NCBI GenBank assembly: GCA_914767715.1
Contig: OU612070.1
Coordinates: forward strand, 9,567,501 to 9,631,500
From: Membranipora membranacea
Lineage: Eukaryota > Bryozoa > Gymnolaemata > Cheilostomatida > Membraniporidae
Length of the DNA stretch: 64,000 bases
Direction of reading: 5' to 3'
This document shows positions 46,889 to 58,500 of this stretch, piece after piece (position 1 is the stretch's first letter; every line of letters starts with the position of its first letter). The notes below the pieces were generated by a model. It did no database searches. It saw only the letters and a list, made by a program, of their open reading frames with translations, and was not told the DNA's origin. The position numbers were made by a program, and so were the translations under genes.

Positions 46889-47268
46889 TCACCTTTCACC
46901 GCCTTTGTCCTGTACGGGTGGTGGGTTTTGCTTGATACCAAGCTCAACCAGACTTCTCCATCTGCTCCGGTCTTCCACATCGCTGCTATCAAGATCCAGC
47001 CGTCTGAGGTCCGCATTTATTGTATCACTCCATCTCTGCTTAGGGCGGCCTCTAGGTCTATTGCATCTATCTCCATCTCACATACTTTTCTTATGACTTC
47101 CTTACTATCTCGTCTTTGAACATGTCCAAACCACTGCATTCTCTTTCTTCTCATCAGGTTTATAATTGGCACCAGTTTTGCTTCTTGTAAAATATCTTCG
47201 TTCCTCCTACGTTCCTCCAGGCTGATCCCAAGACAGTACCGGACCATGCGCATTTCGCATGAGGCCAT
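46889..47268 (-). pseudogene. LINE C-terminal domain
   Basis: It contains MQWFGHVQRRD followed, after a shift, by RPRGRPKQRWSD and RWRSLVELG, a pattern usual at the end of RTE-type polyproteins, and a stop at 46889-46891, four bases before the 3' end of the insert. Confidence 0.8.
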
Positions 47269-47539
47269 CTTATCTGACAGATGTCCCGTTATTGCCCATG
47301 TTTCGTTGCCATAGAGAAGGGTCGGTCGTAGTGATGTTTTTTTAGATTAGAACTTTCAGTTTGCATGGCATCTTTTTGTCACATAATACCCCTGTGAGGT
47401 CTCTCCATTTGTTCCATGTCTTCGATATCCTCAGCTCCACTTCCTTGCGGCATCCTCCCTCTTGATGAATAGTGGTCCCCAAGTATTTAAATTGAGAACA
47501 CTTTGGCAATGGAACCCTCTCCTCACTGTCATACTTCTT

Positions 47540-48481
47540 CTAATAGATGTCTCCTTGGTTTCCTTCAGGTTGTAGGTACTCTGTCTTCTTTCTGCTTAGC
47601 TTGAGTCCGACACTCTCCATTTTCTCCCTCCAGATCTCTAACCTCCTCTCTAAGCTCCCTCTATCTTCATCGCATAGAACCAGATCGTCGGCAAATAGCA
47701 TTGCCCACGGCGAGTCCTCGTCAATGTCCTCCGTTATCACGTCCATGATTATTATGAAGAGCAACGGGCTCAGCGCAGATCCTTGGTGTAGTCCGACTTC
47801 TATGTGGATTCTTTTTGTATTGCCAGAGTTAGTTTTTACTTCAGTCGTACAGTTTTCATACATGTCCATTATGATTTTTATATAGGACTCTGGAACTTGT
47901 CGCTTTCTCAAGCAGAACCAAATCAGCTCCCTCGGGATAGTGTCGTATGCTTTTTCAAGATCTACGAACACCATGTGCAGGTCTCTGTTTCGTTCTCTGA
48001 ATTTTTCTTGGAGAATTCTGAGGCAGAACATTGGCTCTGTTGTAGACTTGCCTTTCTGAAAACCATACTGATTTTCCTTGATTTTTACCAGTCCTCTTAT
48101 TCTTTGCTCTATAGTCCTCTCAAGAAGCTTCAAACAGTGGCTCAGAAGCTTTATACCGCGATAGTTTCCGCATTCCAAGGGGTCTCCTTTTTCTTTGTAT
48201 ATAGGTGTTATCACACTTTTTCTCCATTCTTGTGGTATCCTGTCTGAAATGATGTTATTCAAACATGCTGTCATCCATGATACCCCTCTCTCTTTGAGCA
48301 GTTTCACAACCTCTATTGGTAGTTGGTCGGGTCCTGTGGCTTTGTGTGTTTTCATCTTCTCTAGCTGGATCTTGACTTCTGTTTCACTGATTTCATTTAT
48401 GGGACCTTCTACTGGCATCATTACTGGTAACTCCTTTTTCTTGTTTTCGTTGTTCAGCAAGCAGTCGAAATAATCTTCCAT
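47540..48481 (-). pseudogene. LINE reverse transcriptase
   Basis: A 313-codon frame spans the RT domain: KATGPDQLPIEVVK, GNYRGIKLLSH, FVDLEKAYDTIPRE, VGLHQGSALSPLLF and MLFADDLVL with the catalytic aspartates. The order and spacing are normal for non-LTR RT. The upstream linker is joined only through a frameshift at about 48475. Confidence 0.9.
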
Positions 48482-48873
48482 CTCTTCTTGATGTCATCAT
48501 CTTCATTCAGGATCTTCCCATTGTTATCTTTTACGAATGGTATTCTGTCAATGTCCTTAGATCTTTTGTGCCTAGTTTTGGCCAAGCGATGAATAATCTT
48601 TGGACCACTGTGCTCCAGTTCTTGGTATAAGTTTTCTGCCGCTGCTGCTTTGGTGATGGCCACCTTCTCCTTGCTTATCTTATTGAGTTCCATGTATCGC
48701 TGTCTTGCCTCATCCCCTTCCTCTTCTCTTCTTGCTGTCTTCCATTCTTTCCAAGCTTCCTTTTTCTCTTTAACTGCTACCTGTACTTCCTCGTTCCACC
48801 ACCAAGATTCTTTCTCCAGGTATTTTCCAACTGTTGATTCTCCAAGTATCTCCTTAGCTGCCTCCATCACCAT
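48454..48873 (-). pseudogene. LINE linker between endonuclease and RT
   Basis: It contains ESWWWNEEVQVAVKEKKEAW and DDIKKRWK, the conserved spacer seen before the RT in RTE-like elements. It is rich in Lys and Glu and probably helical. Confidence 0.8.
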
Positions 48874-48974
48874 CGGCTAAGTCTCTGACCACTGTAGCCC
48901 TCATCATTGTAGATCTCATCTAACCTCTCAGATATTCTATCTATCAACTCGTCTCCTTCCGCATTCTTGACCTT

Positions 48975-49433
48975 CTACCAGCTGATCTTTTTCTCCCTCT
49001 TTCTTCTTCTCCTCTTCTTCCTCTCAACTGTTATATCTACCAAAAGTAGCCGATGTTGTGCCGCTACAGACTCTCCCTTGATCACCTTACAGTCCTTCAC
49101 CTTACTCATGCTCTCTCTTCTTATCCCGATGTAGTCAATTACTGTTTGGTTTGGTCCACTCTTAAAAGCGACAGTTTGAGCTTCGCTCTTTGTGAAGAAT
49201 GTGTTGACTAAAGCAATATCACTCTCTCTAGCGTAGTCTAAAATCCTCTCTCCTTCCTCATTGATCGTCCCCAGCGTTTTTCCACCATGCCATCTATCGT
49301 AGCCTCCTCTGTTTGCTTCAACATGTCCATTTAGGTCTCCCGCAACAATGATCTCCTCTGAAGTTGGCATGCCGTCAGTCACTGTCTTGAGCTGAGCCCA
49401 GAATCTATCCTTGTCCTCCTCGTCACATCCACA
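48975..49433 (-). pseudogene. LINE endonuclease, 5' truncated
   Basis: The remaining part runs from EEDKDRFWAQL through IIVAGDLNGHVE, VNTFFTKSEAQ and VAAQHRLLLVD, the second half of an AP-like endonuclease. The N-terminal half with the first catalytic motifs is absent, which is the usual result of incomplete reverse transcription. Confidence 0.85.
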
Positions 49434-49456
49434 TCCACATCCACATCAACATCCAC

Positions 49457-49540
49457 TGCTCTATCAAACTCTGGTGCTTTGAAGTGATCACTTTGCTGCC
49501 AGGTCATCCCCTGCTTGAGCAGGTCTTCCTCGTTGTTGCG
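49457..49540 (-). pseudogene. Gypsy gag remnant, 5' part
   Basis: A short minus frame (MTWQQSDHFKAPEFD) has the FxAPxFD opening common in gypsy gag proteins and is cut by the LINE. Its continuation lies on the other side of the insert at 46873 and below. Confidence 0.6.
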
Positions 49541-49554
49541 CCATTCTGGTGTAA

Positions 49555-49740
49555 AAAATGGTCGTGGATTTTTCCGGGCAAAGCCATGTGGAATCTTTCT
49601 GGGCAAAGCCATGTGGAATCTTTCCGGGCAAGGCTGCGTGGAATCTTTCCGGGCAAAGCCGCGTGTAATCTTGCTGGGCAAAGCCTGTGGAATCTTGCCG
49701 GTCAAAGCCGCATCGAATCTTGCGATGATAAATTCTGCCT
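49555..49740. repeat. 27-bp minisatellite in the gypsy leader
   Basis: Six to seven units of about 27 bp carry the words gggcaaagcc and gtggaatctt with C/G/T variants (tttccgggc, tttctgggc, ttgctgggc). They lie between the primer binding site and gag. The unit is a multiple of three, so reading frames stay open through it. Confidence 0.85.
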
Positions 49741-49927
49741 GTGAAGCCATCAACAAAATATCTGAGTCCACACAAAATTTTTTCAGGCAAAGCCGCACAG
49801 ATTATTTCCGGGTAAAGCTGGTTTCCACAGCACTGGCTCTTCCACGGGTCTATTCTGTTTTTGAAATCATCCAAACAGTATCCTAGCCGGTGGTAGTATC
49901 GCCACAGCAAGTTTAATCCTTGCAGAT

Positions 49928-49945
49928 CCCACTGATGCCACCAAA
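49928..49945 (-). other. Primer binding site of the gypsy element
   Basis: On the minus strand, directly inside the 5' LTR, the bases TGGTGGCATCAGTGGGAT are complementary to the 3' end of a tRNA-Leu-like molecule ending ...CCA. The position and the leading TGG are as expected for first-strand priming. Confidence 0.65.
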
Positions 49946-49947
49946 CA

Positions 49948-50413
49948 CGTGGTGTCGGGGGCTGGTGTTGGTAGCTCTCAGAACCACACAGGTTAGTTAT
50001 GGGTGGGCAACAACGTGGACTTGCATCCGAGCTAAGTGGATACTGCTGTGGGGTTTTGTGATATATTTTATTATAAAAAAATTATATTTCTGGTCTACAT
50101 AAATGTGATTTAAAATATAAAATTAGCTGATGATGATGATACAATGACACAAACTGAGCATGGCTTTGTTTCACGGAATGCACAGATCCCCAGATTTATA
50201 ACAAACTATTGAGAAAGATGTATAATGATGCTGTAACAATAAGATGAGAGAAAACAAACAACTGGCTCTAATTTGCTACTGAAAACCTTAGTATACTGCT
50301 AACCGTGATTGCGTTGTACAATTAATAATTGACTTGCTGGTTGGTTGGCTAGGTATAAGGGAGTTAACTATGGTTACTATGGTTTAGTAGTGTCCTCAAC
50401 GCCGATCATAACA
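49948..50413 (-). repeat. 5' LTR of the gypsy element
   Basis: It begins TGTTATGATCGGC on the minus strand at 50413 and matches the 3' LTR over most of its length with clear divergence and indels, pointing to an old insertion. Confidence 0.8.
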
Positions 50414-51420
50414 CTTTTTTACTCTTAAATTGAGAGCTGGAAAATATCATTCCTTGGTGACAGGCAGGACTTGAAACGGGTACCAGAATCAGGATCGGGT
50501 CAGAAGATGGCTTCTAGCCAACTTTACAGATCGGGTCTGGCCAAGTGCGCATGAAACAATGCTACCGAACCTGCTTTGTGCTGAATTCTAGTGACATTAT
50601 TTTTTACCAGACAAAGAATACAGAAAGCATCGCAGCTCAAGCAAAGAGTCATACTCATAGAGATGATAATAGGCCTGAGGGACGGGTGTTATAAATCCGA
50701 ATGATTCCGTCCTGGCGTAGGGAGTTTATATCTGGAGTCGTAACCAGGTTCAATACTCGCTCCAGCCCTAATGACATGCATGCAATAATTAATATGTTTG
50801 GCCAGGCGATTTTTAGCCAACAGTAGGTCACAAGGTAAGCTGGGCAATTCTGGTCAATTCGGCCAAGACGGGACAAGTTTAACCTCAGCATTGCTTGGCT
50901 TGCGCAAGGTTCAACTTCAACAGAGTTTGTCACTAGCGAAAACTGGCTCAAGCTGACTTTGCTGTCACTTAGAATTTTGTTGGCATAGTATTGTGTAGTG
51001 TTGTATTGAGCCAGCAAAAATGAAAATGAGCCGAGCCACTGAAATTTCCCTAAATTCGGGTACGAGTCGGGTCGAGTCGAAAAGAGCAGTGAAATGGATT
51101 TACATTACGACTTCATAAGTCGATGTCCTACTCCTACACTGTCTTCAGATATCACAATTTAAAAGAATGACGGATATCCATCCCCTCATCACTAATGCAA
51201 CTAGCTAATAGTACATGTTAAGTTTGATTCAGTTTGTAATATATCATCTAGACATAATGAACTATGTTGAGACCAAGTTTCATCAAATTCTGTCAAGTAT
51301 TTATCGAATTATAGATGTCTGAAGAAAGCTTCATGTAGTGTTGTAAGCGTTCATAATAATCACAGCAAAAGTATGACTAATAGCTATATGTTTTATCATT
51401 ATATAGTCTCTACTCCAAAA
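50414..51420. other. Intergenic sequence, no gene called
   Basis: A minus frame of 120 codons at 50655-51017 has no recognisable domain. The words gatcgggtcag, gatcgggtctgg and gtcgggtcgagtcg recur at 50.49, 50.53 and 51.07 kb and inverted near 51.56 kb, perhaps from a degraded repeat. Confidence 0.35.
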
Positions 51421-51426
51421 CCATCA

Positions 51427-51540
51427 CCTAAAATCCATAGCATAGTGGTTAAGATCGTGGACTGCAGTGCACTAGGTCTCAGGTTCGAGAGTCCAGGTGC
51501 ACGCAGTATTTTGACCATCACTCTGGTAGTTGAGACCCAT
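51427..51540 (+). repeat. tRNA-derived SINE-like copy
   Basis: It has an A-box-like tagcatagtggttaag and a B-box-like aggttcgagagtcc at tRNA spacing. The acceptor ends do not pair and the T stem is weak, so a SINE head or tRNA pseudogene is more likely than a gene. Confidence 0.5.
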
Positions 51541-52530
51541 AAGGATGTAGACCTCTGACCCGACTTGACCCTAACATGACCCATTGACTCGACCCTGAAT
51601 ACAACACTAGTATTGTGGGGGTATTGTAGTGCTGGGCTACAATTTGAAATTTTGCTCAGAACAAGTTTCCCACTTTAAATATAATATGCCATCTAACCAA
51701 GGAGTCTAACTCCTCGATCTAACTTATAGTCCCACAAAATGACAAGTTGAGAGCACCGATCAGCATGCTTGCTATGCAAAACTTTACTCTGAGTTGTGCA
51801 TCCAATGGGCTCATTCAATCCTACTACTACCAGCCGACTTAACACATTATTTGTGTTTTACAGTTATTAGAACACACATGGCCCATTACTAGAATCCCTA
51901 GTGGTGTTTTCTGTCTATGTACTTCGAAGAGAAACAATACATCATGGAAGTATCTAGACCCGGGGAAGTTAGGGACTTGTTCAATCAATCTATAGTGCTC
52001 AAAATGTGCCAATTTACCATTAACAAAAAGAGATGGCTTGGTCCAGTGAAGCGTCGGGCACCAAACCGATATTAGTGACAGTATCACTACTGGCGCTAGA
52101 TGGTTTTGGCCTCAGCCAGCCCTTTATGTCTTAAACAGGATGTGGCAAGACGGCACGGGATGAAGTGTGTGCTTTGAATTGAAACCTGTTAATACAACTG
52201 GACAAAAAATGCTGGTTGCACAATAAGCTTGATGTTTTATCGTCAAATTATGGATTGTTATATTATGATTATACTTATTTGTATTATTCATATAAAATCT
52301 ACACTTTTGATATCTAAAAATAACATCCGTCATCATGGTTTTGCTCCACAAACGTCAATGCATAAGTCACAAAAAAGAGCAATCACTAATACCTGCTTTA
52401 TCAGACACACTAGAGTAAAAGTTAGACCTTGAATCTTACAACCTTGCACTCAAATTTAGTTAAATGATTGGCATTGGAAAGTAAAAGTTTTACATGCACA
52501 TTATTGTATTATAAGACATTTCCAGAATGA
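51541..52530. other. Intergenic sequence, nothing recognised
   Basis: No supported gene or repeat. Confidence 0.4.
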
Positions 52531-55500
52531 TTAATTACTCCAGCTATCAATTGATCCGGATGAGTCGCATGTAACATCAGAATCATGGTAGTGATCGTGT
52601 TCATTGACCTGAAATCACAAACCAAACAAGATCAAACTGAATTTTTCCACAAAATTAGATTGTGATTACAAATCACATCATAGCGCAAACTTGATATGCA
52701 AGGAACCATGTGCGACCCATATAGAACTTTTCTGTTCTTGTACGCCTTTTGAAACGTCACAGGTACCTATCTGGCTAACTAGTGGATATTCAATCATGTC
52801 CAATAAACAGTGCTACCGGAAAAGTGTGTAAATAAATACATTACCTTATCTGGATGCTCATACGGTCCTGAAACTCCATCATATTCCTTCTTAGAGAACT
52901 CAGAAACCAGCAGGAAGGTCACTTCTTCATTTTCTTCATCGATCTGAATTTTCAAATCCTTGTAGGTGTAGGAAAAGTGTTTCTCATTGAACTCGTCGGC
53001 ACATAGTTTTGGAACTTCTACATTCTCGGTGCTTGGATCGGGAAAGACCAAATGGCTCTGGTTCGTTCTTTGTGAACTTCTGAACATTTTGGTGTAAAGC
53101 TTATTTCTCTTTGTATTGATCGTCGAAACACGCCACAAAAAGGGGTCTACTTTGTTTTCATAGCTAGGAATGATTGTTTTGTGGCCTATGGATACTATAA
53201 TTAATTGATACGTTATTCTATCAATTCTATTCTGAATGGTGATGGCAGTACATGTGTGACACTGTGTATACGAACCAGGCTCGTCACATTCAAATTCTTC
53301 CGTGAGTTTGTGGAGCAGTTTGATGTGAACACCAAACAAGGCATACCGCTAAAAGACAGAAGTGAAGAAAAATTAAAGAGGTCAAATATCCTTGAATATA
53401 AACTGGAATCTTGTGATTGGTGCTGTCAGATACCATTGCCTCCTTCTGCCAACACAGGAAAGTGTGACAGATTAAGCATTTTGACAAAAACAAACATTGT
53501 AAACATCGTGAGTTTGAGTGTTTGTTGGCATATAATGTATAACTTACCAATGACTCTGAGCCTCCAGGGAATCTTGTCACTGTTTCTTCTGTTTTCTCTT
53601 GTATTGCTGCAATTTTCAGAAATTTATTTGTTTATTTTAGTTGTTTGATAGTAATAAATTAACAAAAAAGACATGAAATTGAAAGAAAAGAAGAATGCAC
53701 CAAGAAATGTTAATTCTGTTTTTCAAACATGCTTATTCAGAATCACCCAATCTGTAAGCTTGACCATGGCCACGGAGAAAGCAATGATCAGTATCAGGTT
53801 TCTCAATTTGTGATACAACCGCTACCACTATATAAATTGTATATGACCTGAGCTATTGAACAATTGTGGTGCTTAATAATGAGTTACCTTTATCTAATTC
53901 TAGTTCCTCTTTAAGATGACTTAGTCTCCCATTTTCATCAATGTACTTGGCTGAAGAACTCCTTTCTCTTTTCGCTGGAATAGAAAAAAATATCAGGCTC
54001 ATGTTTAGAATCATATCATTTGTGCATCCTAGCATCATTTTAGTCTTCATTCTCGTAAATTTTAAATTAATACACAATGGCTAGAGTTCTTAGTGAGACA
54101 AATATGACTAAAAATCTGCTCATGCATCTTATACCTAGATTATGTATAGATATGAAGACCTTGAGAACATGAACATCATTCATGATGATTTTGGAAGCCA
54201 GCAACTCACCTCTATCTGTGAATGATATCAAGCTTCTTGATGTTGGCTCTTGTTCAGACTCACTATTGTTTCTTTTAGATTTGACCTTCTCTGTAAAAAA
54301 AAAGGAGGATTAGTTTGGAATTCTCCTTATATAACCAGTACCTGTTAATTTCCCTTGTGGGACAGAGAAACAATAAATTGGTAAAACATGATCTTATTCT
54401 CATTGGTCAAGAAAATTAATGATTAATTTACGTTTGTCTCATGTGCATTGTCCAGAAGAGTATTCAGGCGTTAAAACTCTGCAATATTTCTCGCCTCTTT
54501 AAGTAGATAACTTACCAAAAGCAGAGTGAGAAAGTGTAGGATCTGAGACAGCTTTTGCTGAAATGAAAAAAAATTAGTAGCAATCGATAGAAAATATAGT
54601 TTCAATGTGACGGTGAAACATTGTGTAAAAAAGGTCAAAGCAAGTTGCACAGAATTCGGTCACCTTGGAATCTGGTGAATAAATGCTTGCTCATGTTGAG
54701 CAGAAAACTGATCAAAGCGCAAAACACATTTCTTTAGACTTTAAAGGATTGAACAAATAAGCTATGCTCACTGATTCCGCGTTCCGTATCTGGCAGGTTA
54801 GTTAGTTAAATCTTTTATTTCATGTAATGATGAACCTCAAAATTACACGAAGGAACTAAAAAAGGCCTATTTTGAAGGTAAATGTGTACAAAGAATGTGA
54901 TATTCAGTAACAATAATTATGTTCTTCTAGGCTATTTTGAATGAATATATATGTGAGAATTCTAATGTATTATTATGTTGGTGATATGAGATGATGGGTG
55001 GAGCACCTGAGGTAGTTCTTTCGATTATGACTGACACTGACAGATATGGCTCATCTGATTATATATATATTTTTTTTAATGACAGGCTATTTGAAAATAT
55101 GAAAGGCTGGCTTCGTGATTTTGGCAATTGAATGCCCATGTGCTTGGCACCTCGCCATTTTAGACTCGGATGTAGGGGTACCCAACCTTTCTTTGATGGG
55201 AATGAAGCCCATAGCACCTGACGCCGTGGTCATATTTCGACATAATTACATGCTGTATAATGAGTAGAATGGTTGAGTACTAAGAGAGTTTGGTACATGT
55301 GAGAGTGAGATGACTAGAATTTCTAATATTAGCTTATATTCTAGTTGTGATGGTTTTATACAGGTAAAGTTCGAATCTGGTTAAATGTTCTATAGCCACT
55401 GAAAAATAATTTTGTGTTTGTAGTTTGAGTACCACTCATGGATAAATATGTAGTATATAAATGTGAAATGTGAAATATTATAATTATTGTGAATGTTCGA

Positions 55501-58500
55501 AGGTTTACATGGTTAAGGATTACTGATAGAATGTTCATGGTCCGGTTGAAGAGATCTTTTGAAGTTGTGTATAAGTTAACAGAGATACCACGCCAAGGCT
55601 GACGCCAAGGCAGGCATAAGGGCAGAAGCTACCCTGGCAGCCCGACGGGCAATAAAGCCCCGGCCGTGTCTACATTGAGCAGACTGGTCCACTATTTTGT
55701 ATTTGTGTTGAATCAGGAGTAGATGTCCATCTAAAATGAAAGTATCATCCCCAACTCCCTAGCGAACTAAGGAGTGGGGAATCAGAAAGTAGCAAGCAAT
55801 GGTTAAATATACATGACCAAAGGCAAAATGGTTATAACGGATGTGTATGCGATTTACCTTTTGTTATATGAATACTATAAACCTGGCAAATTTCTTCCAA
55901 ATTGTAATGAGCTGAATTAAAAGTTAAATCAATAGTACAAAAGCATTCTTGCTTAACATTAAAATCCATCTATAACATGCTTGGGACTTTATTCTAATGA
56001 AACAGGGCTCGCATAACATACCAATACGCTTTCATCAGACTTAGCTATAATTTTTTTTTTATTTCTCCATGAGCCTCAAATCAGTGACAATGATTGATTG
56101 ACGCATTGGCATTTGATCAATGAAGTCTTACATGCCAGGTCTGATTCATACTCAACAATACAGATTAATGAGGCTTGATTATGATTGTTGATACAAGGCT
56201 AGTCGTACCTTTCATCAGCAAATAATTTTAACTGCTACACATTATTATAATTTATATGGTGCTTAAGGATGGAACGGATCAGGGTTAGGCAGCCTCGTAT
56301 CGGATTGGTCCATAGATTCAACCTCGGATCTGGATAACGTGTAAAATCGCTGAATTTACCAGTCACAGCAGCTGTACTTTTGCAACACCATAATATACAA
56401 TTAAGGTCATTGCATACATAGATAAACACCGTCAAGAATCTCTTCCCTGAACCATTACCATAATTTGAATGTGCATATATCTGCTTTGCTATAATACTTT
56501 ACAAGGAGTAACTTGTCACTTAAGCAGCGCAAGGATCACACAGACAGATTATTTGAAAGGATCATTTAATGAGTGCAAAGATCTCTTGACTACAAGCATT
56601 TGTGCGTAGACACTCAATTTGCCAGGATCACTGAAACCCCGAAGTTAATAATCACTGAGTTTGAACAAACTCCCTGCTGAATTTTCCTCCTACTTTGAAA
56701 AAGCAGAAGATTATAAACTTGTTAATCAAACTGGACATTTTGTTATGAGGAACAACATTGGACAAAATTATGTCTTATTCACAACGATCTGAGTAAATTG
56801 TTTCTATCAATTTCAGCAGAAAAAACACAGCCATCAAATTTAATCAGTAATAATATAGATAGCTATGGAAATGAGATAGGTATTGAATGCCTACTGATCA
56901 CCACTGAGTGCTTCCAGCCAAACTCAATTATCTTATCTGAACTACAAAATTAATGACTATCATACTTCCTTCCTTGTCATTTCAGTGCGATAAATGATGC
57001 TAAGTAAGTATTGATTAAAACATAGCATCATCTCTGATCAGACATAACACATATCCGATCTGGTTTGTGGTTGGATCCGAAATTCAACTCCAACCTCAAG
57101 AGGTCGTTCCACCACTAATGGTGCTGCATAATTGGTAGGAAAGGTGATAATAAGCAATGAGTAGGTTGGAATGTGAAATGTGTACTTGATTAATATTGAT
57201 ATTGGCATCTAAAGAAATTTGGTTGGCAAGTTTACTCACAAACACCTTGCCTGTCATTCGGGCATTTTCTCATTCTATCCAGAAGCTTCGCTTTCTCGTT
57301 TAACCCTGTAATTAAACAAAATAATAACAAAATAGCAAATAATCAGAATGGACAAAATAAACAAAGTAGACAAACTTTTTGATTTGTTTCCCTCTGAACA
57401 ATGAAGAACAGCATACCATAGGATTATAACTAACAGTTTTTCATCCAGGAGTGCGAACATGAATGAACATTAGGCCACGTTTCTGCATTTGTATTGTTTT
57501 TGGCCAATCAACAATGCGTTAAGTACAATAGGACAAATTTTAAATTATGTGCTATAAACTGATAAATGTTGAATTATTCATAATAAATGTGGCAATTAAC
57601 GCAACCACGTCCAATTATAATTCTCATGCACATGAGGCTTACTGCTGTTGGATTCAGCTACTTCTCGTGCATTGTCATCCATTTCAGCATGCCTCTGTCT
57701 CCACTTTATTACTCTAGCTGCAATTATATGAGGAATAGCGAATCTCTAATACCGCAAACTTTGTTACCATGTTGAAAGAGATAGAAAAGTAGTACGCAAC
57801 TGTAAACTTTTCCCGAGCCAAACATTGCTAATTGACATCACATGATAGGTAGCGGTATCCCCTATATTTGAATGCATCCAAATCAATATCCTTTGAATGT
57901 CACTATGTAAAATCTCTTAACCAATTGCTTACGTCATTTAACAAAGTTGTTTGGTTACATCCGAGGATCATAAGGTAAAGCATTCAAAGCCCCTCTTTGA
58001 TGAGTGAGCATCCGAACTGAAACAGTTACAATGCTTCTGATATGTTTTTCGCAAAATTAGATGTAGCCTGGCTGAAGCTGAATTCTAATAGTGGCACTCT
58101 TCTGTTGAATAGAGGAGAGCTTATTCTGAGAGAAAACAATACTAACTCATAATATAACTTGTTTTCAAAACCATTGTTCTGTATAGTAAATTGTTAACGC
58201 CAATTATCTTTTACAGAACTATGAACACACAAAACAGCCAAATGATATGTGTTCATATTAGAGCTAAGCACAGGGTTCTGATCCTCACTGTAATGATGTG
58301 TTGCTTTGTATTGCCCACATAATCAGCATGACCCTCACGCAAGTAGCGATCAAAAAGACTCCCGAAATAACCAAAGAAAATTACTTGTGGTAGCTAAATT
58401 TGCAGTAGATATGCAATATTTTTTCACTGAAGAGATATATGTTATCATTTTTGGGTGAAAATTATGCATAGTGTAAGAAGTTATCTCACTGCTCATCTTG

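Larger units (their letters stand above)
46885..49445 (-). mobile_element. RTE-like LINE inserted in gag, 5' truncated
   Basis: A 2,561-bp non-LTR element runs on the minus strand, flanked by an exact 11-bp direct repeat (tcaacatccac at 46874-46884 and 49446-49456). It carries a partial AP-type endonuclease, a linker, a reverse transcriptase with FADD active site and the C-terminal domain. The style of the endonuclease (DLNGHV, AQHRLLL) and C-terminus (MQWFGHVQRRD) matches RTE-clade elements. Frameshifts at about 48475 and near 47270-47540 show it is dead. Near the 5' junction the target word has expanded to a (gatgtg)n run. Confidence 0.9.
43684..50413 (-). mobile_element. Decayed Ty3/gypsy LTR retrotransposon with nested LINE
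   Basis: Two diverged direct repeats (43684-44130 and 49948-50413) bound the element. On the minus strand the order is 5' LTR, primer binding site, leader with 27-bp repeats, gag (split by a LINE), protease and a partial reverse transcriptase, then 3' LTR. The RT frame breaks off after the GLWKWR segment, so the catalytic YxDD region, RNase H and integrase are missing. The element cannot move by itself. No matching target duplication is visible, which fits age. Confidence 0.85.

Noticed and set aside
47547-48473. Several plus-strand frames (112, 147, 92 codons)
   Set aside because: Antisense shadows of the LINE reverse transcriptase on the minus strand.
49555-49740. CRISPR-like repeat array
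   Set aside because: The units are directly adjacent without unique spacers and lie in an animal retroelement leader; it is a minisatellite.
51433-51500. tRNA gene on the plus strand
   Set aside because: Box-like sequences only; the acceptor ends do not pair and the T stem is weak.
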